From an uncultured Bacteroidota bacterium (GTDB lineage Bacteria > Bacteroidota > Bacteroidia > Bacteroidales > P3), in NCBI GenBank assembly GCA_902793295.1, contig CADBDA010000005.1, positions 1 through 64,000 on the forward strand: a stretch of DNA of 64,000 nucleotides. Direction: 5' to 3'. Shown one piece after another: positions 62,196 through 64,000 of the stretch (the first letter of the stretch is position 1; every line of letters begins with the position of its first letter). The notes beneath the pieces are model-generated. The model searched no databases. It saw only the letters and a program-made list of their open reading frames with translations, and was not told the DNA's origin. A program made the position numbers and the translations under genes.

Positions 62196-63074
62196 ATGTC
62201 AATATATAGTATTTTCGGCAAAGATATTCATATCAAGGAATACGGGTGCACACAGGAGGGCATCGCAGCCCAGCTTATACCGCCTTCCGTGAACATTTTT
62301 GTCAAGGTCACAAACGGATGCAACGCCAGATGCAGGTTCTGTTCAAACGCAGGATCCGCAGCAGTCGGGTATTTCGACATCGGGAAACTCCTATCGGCGA
62401 TAGAAGAAATAAAAGACATGGGAATACTTGTGAACAGGCTCAACATCAGCGGAGGGGAACCCTCTGTAGTGCCTGACACTGTGGAGCGTCTGCTTGAGGC
62501 GATGTCACCTCACGAGGACATACACATCCATCTCAACACCAACGGCCTGCTTCCCGAAAGCCAGCATCTGATGCGCCACCCTAGATGGGACAGCATATCC
62601 CTTTCCCTGCACCATTACGACATTTGTATTCTCGGCGAACTGTACGGAGTACCCATTTCTCCTGACGTCCTGCAGTTCAACGGCATCAATCTCAAAAAAG
62701 TCAATGCAAGCTGCAACCTGATAAGGGGATATATCGACAATACGGACGAAGTCCACAGAATGCTCGATTTTGCGATTGACCTTGGCCTTCCGCGCATAGG
62801 ATTCGTCTCTCTTATGAAAGTGAACGACTACTGCAGGGAGCGATACGTGGATTTCTCCGAGATGAATCTTGAGGACATTCCCCACGTCTATTTCACAAAG
62901 TCGCAGAACCGCGGCGTGGACTGCAAGTGCAGCAATTACCTGTACAACAGGGACGCAAAGCTCCTGGAGATTTACATGCGGAACTACATGAACCCTCGCT
63001 ATTGCGAGTCATCCCTTGTGTACGACGGCCGTTTCCTGCGCCAGGGATTCCATTCCGACAACATAATAATATAG
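62196..63074 (+). CDS. Radical SAM protein
   Basis: 292 residues from ATG 62196; an in-frame TTG at 62172 would add eight residues. The radical SAM cluster motif CNARCRFC (CxxxCxxC) lies near residue 43, with the GGEP motif (NISGGEPS) near 88 and the later strands of the barrel. Cys residues near the end (DCKCSN and RYCESS) could bind a second FeS cluster, as in SPASM/twitch proteins. Substrate unknown. It follows the macrodomain-like gene by 43 bases and precedes the HemN-like gene with no gap, so the three act together. Confidence 0.83.
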   Translation: MSIYSIFGKDIHIKEYGCTQEGIAAQLIPPSVNIFVKVTNGCNARCRFCSNAGSAAVGYFDIGKLLSAIEEIKDMGILVNRLNISGGEPSVVPDTVERLLEAMSPHEDIHIHLNTNGLLPESQHLMRHPRWDSISLSLHHYDICILGELYGVPISPDVLQFNGINLKKVNASCNLIRGYIDNTDEVHRMLDFAIDLGLPRIGFVSLMKVNDYCRERYVDFSEMNLEDIPHVYFTKSQNRGVDCKCSNYLYNRDAKLLEIYMRNYMNPRYCESSLVYDGRFLRQGFHSDNIII

Positions 63075-64000
63075 ATGAAGCAGATAGGAGACATATTCAA
63101 CGAGCGCAAGGACAACCCCTTGTACAATACATCCTATCCTCTCTCACCAGCGGACTGGAGACAATATGAGGCGGAAGGTCAACTGTCGTTTGACCCACGT
63201 CCAATATCGTTCTATCTGCACATCCCGTTCTGCACACAGTCCTGCTCATTCTGCGAATACACCAGGATGAGATGCCCGTCCGAAAAGGTTCAGCACCAAT
63301 ACCTGGACATTCTCGAAAATGATGTCAAGCATTTTCTTACCGTTCACAGAGCAACCGTGTTGGAAGGATGCGACATTGGTGGCGGAACACCCACGGCTCT
63401 CTGCGATTCAGCCTTTGCACGCCTGATGGAGCTGTACAAATACATAATAGAACAGACGAGTCAGACGGGCGACTACGAACCGAGCATAGAGGCGACATCG
63501 GGAACACTCGGATTCAACCGTATCAGGATGATTGCCGAAGCGGGGATAAAAAGAGTCTCCATCGGCATACAAACCGCCGACAGGGTCATCCTTCACAACC
63601 ACAAAAGGAACTGCAGCGATCCCCTGATAAGTGTTTGCAGAACGATTGAAAGGCTTCGTCGCGAAGGAATAAGCAAGGTGAACATAGACCTTATGTACGG
63701 AATGAGAAATCAGACTCTTGAAACCGTAGATTCAGACATCAAGGCAATACGTATGTTGTCTCCCCAGCAGGTGACCTTGTATGAATTGAGGACAAATATG
63801 AACGGATACGGGTTTTCGATGTCAAAAGAGGATCTGTTTCAAATGTATGGACGGTATTATGATGCCCTTGTGAAAATGGGCTACCATGCAATGTTTGGGC
63901 AGAACACATTCAGTCTCGATAGCAACGACAAGGGTGTCTCATCATATCTGCGGCACAGGATGACAGAAGGGAGTGACTACGTGGGATTCGGTGTCTCCGC
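63075..64000 (+). CDS. HemN-like radical SAM protein (cut by the window end)
   Basis: Starts ATGAAGCAGATAGG at 63075, directly after the stop of the previous gene, and stays open for 308 codons to the end of the window. It reads MKQIGDIFNERKDNPLYNTS near the start, then FYLHIPFCTQSCSFCEY (radical SAM CxxxCxxC as in HemN/HutW), DIGGGTPTAL, VSIGIQTAD and VNIDLMYGM. HemN-like proteins include oxygen-independent coproporphyrinogen oxidase and many methyltransferases or unknown enzymes. The context (macrodomain-like and radical SAM) argues against haem synthesis. Confidence 0.85.
   Translation, partial: MKQIGDIFNERKDNPLYNTSYPLSPADWRQYEAEGQLSFDPRPISFYLHIPFCTQSCSFCEYTRMRCPSEKVQHQYLDILENDVKHFLTVHRATVLEGCDIGGGTPTALCDSAFARLMELYKYIIEQTSQTGDYEPSIEATSGTLGFNRIRMIAEAGIKRVSIGIQTADRVILHNHKRNCSDPLISVCRTIERLRREGISKVNIDLMYGMRNQTLETVDSDIKAIRMLSPQQVTLYELRTNMNGYGFSMSKEDLFQMYGRYYDALVKMGYHAMFGQNTFSLDSNDKGVSSYLRHRMTEGSDYVGFGVS

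Noticed and set aside
62196..63074. Prokaryotic viperin
   Set aside because: It has the radical SAM CxxxCxxC motif, but I do not see the viperin-specific C-terminal pattern, and the extra Cys cluster and HemN-like partner do not fit.
63075..64000. Coproporphyrinogen oxidase HemN
   Set aside because: The radical SAM core is HemN-like, but the gene sits with macrodomain-like and radical SAM genes and not with haem genes, and its C-terminus is outside the window, so a specific name is not justified.

Overview
The window looks like chromosomal DNA of a Bacteroidota, probably Bacteroidales. The evidence is the Bacteroidota-type promoters (TAnnTTTG at -7, three of them with TTTG exactly 20 bases upstream), the many signal peptides cleaved just before Gln, the near absence of Shine-Dalgarno sequences, and family content (TonB C-terminal domain, BACON-like and CarboxypepD_reg-like domains, DUF3298 lipoprotein). 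I cannot name a species. I saw no rRNA, tRNA, CRISPR array, transposase or integrase.

The layout has four parts. (1) Bases 1-907 hold no gene but carry a structured repeat; a Yip1-like membrane protein and a 1079-residue DUF4062-like/TPR protein follow. (2) Bases 5343-39081 are an unusually dense signalling and effector block, almost all on the minus strand: three exported TPR-CHAT (caspase-like) proteins, four exported TPR paralogues with a beta-sandwich head, a TIR-membrane-FGE protein, a kinase C-lobe remnant joined to a periplasmic domain, an FHA-membrane-trypsin protein, three RyR-domain proteins (one with two membrane helices and two RCK-like Rossmann units), a transglutaminase-kinase-TIR fusion, another TIR-membrane protein and an AAA ATPase. 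(3) The repeat region recurs at about 39.4-39.9 kb. After it, 40115-56709 encodes a phospho-signalling block: three Ser/Thr kinases, a PP2C phosphatase, seven FHA proteins (one with a vWA domain, one with a zinc ribbon) and several exported proteins. (4) From 57115 the genes are on the plus strand: a TonB-C-terminal protein, two more FHA-membrane proteins, then a module with visibly different codon use (macrodomain-like protein, radical SAM protein, HemN-like radical SAM protein cut by the window end).

My reading is that parts 2 and 3 form a trans-envelope signalling network. Cytoplasmic domains (TIR, FHA, kinase, pseudokinase) are repeatedly joined by one membrane helix to periplasmic modules (FGE-like, trypsin, NTF2-like, beta-sandwich), next to genes for exported TPR scaffolds and exported caspase-like proteases. 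ATGA stop-start overlaps and very short gaps show that several sets are co-translated. Whether the output is defence, cell death, envelope stress response or development cannot be decided from sequence alone.
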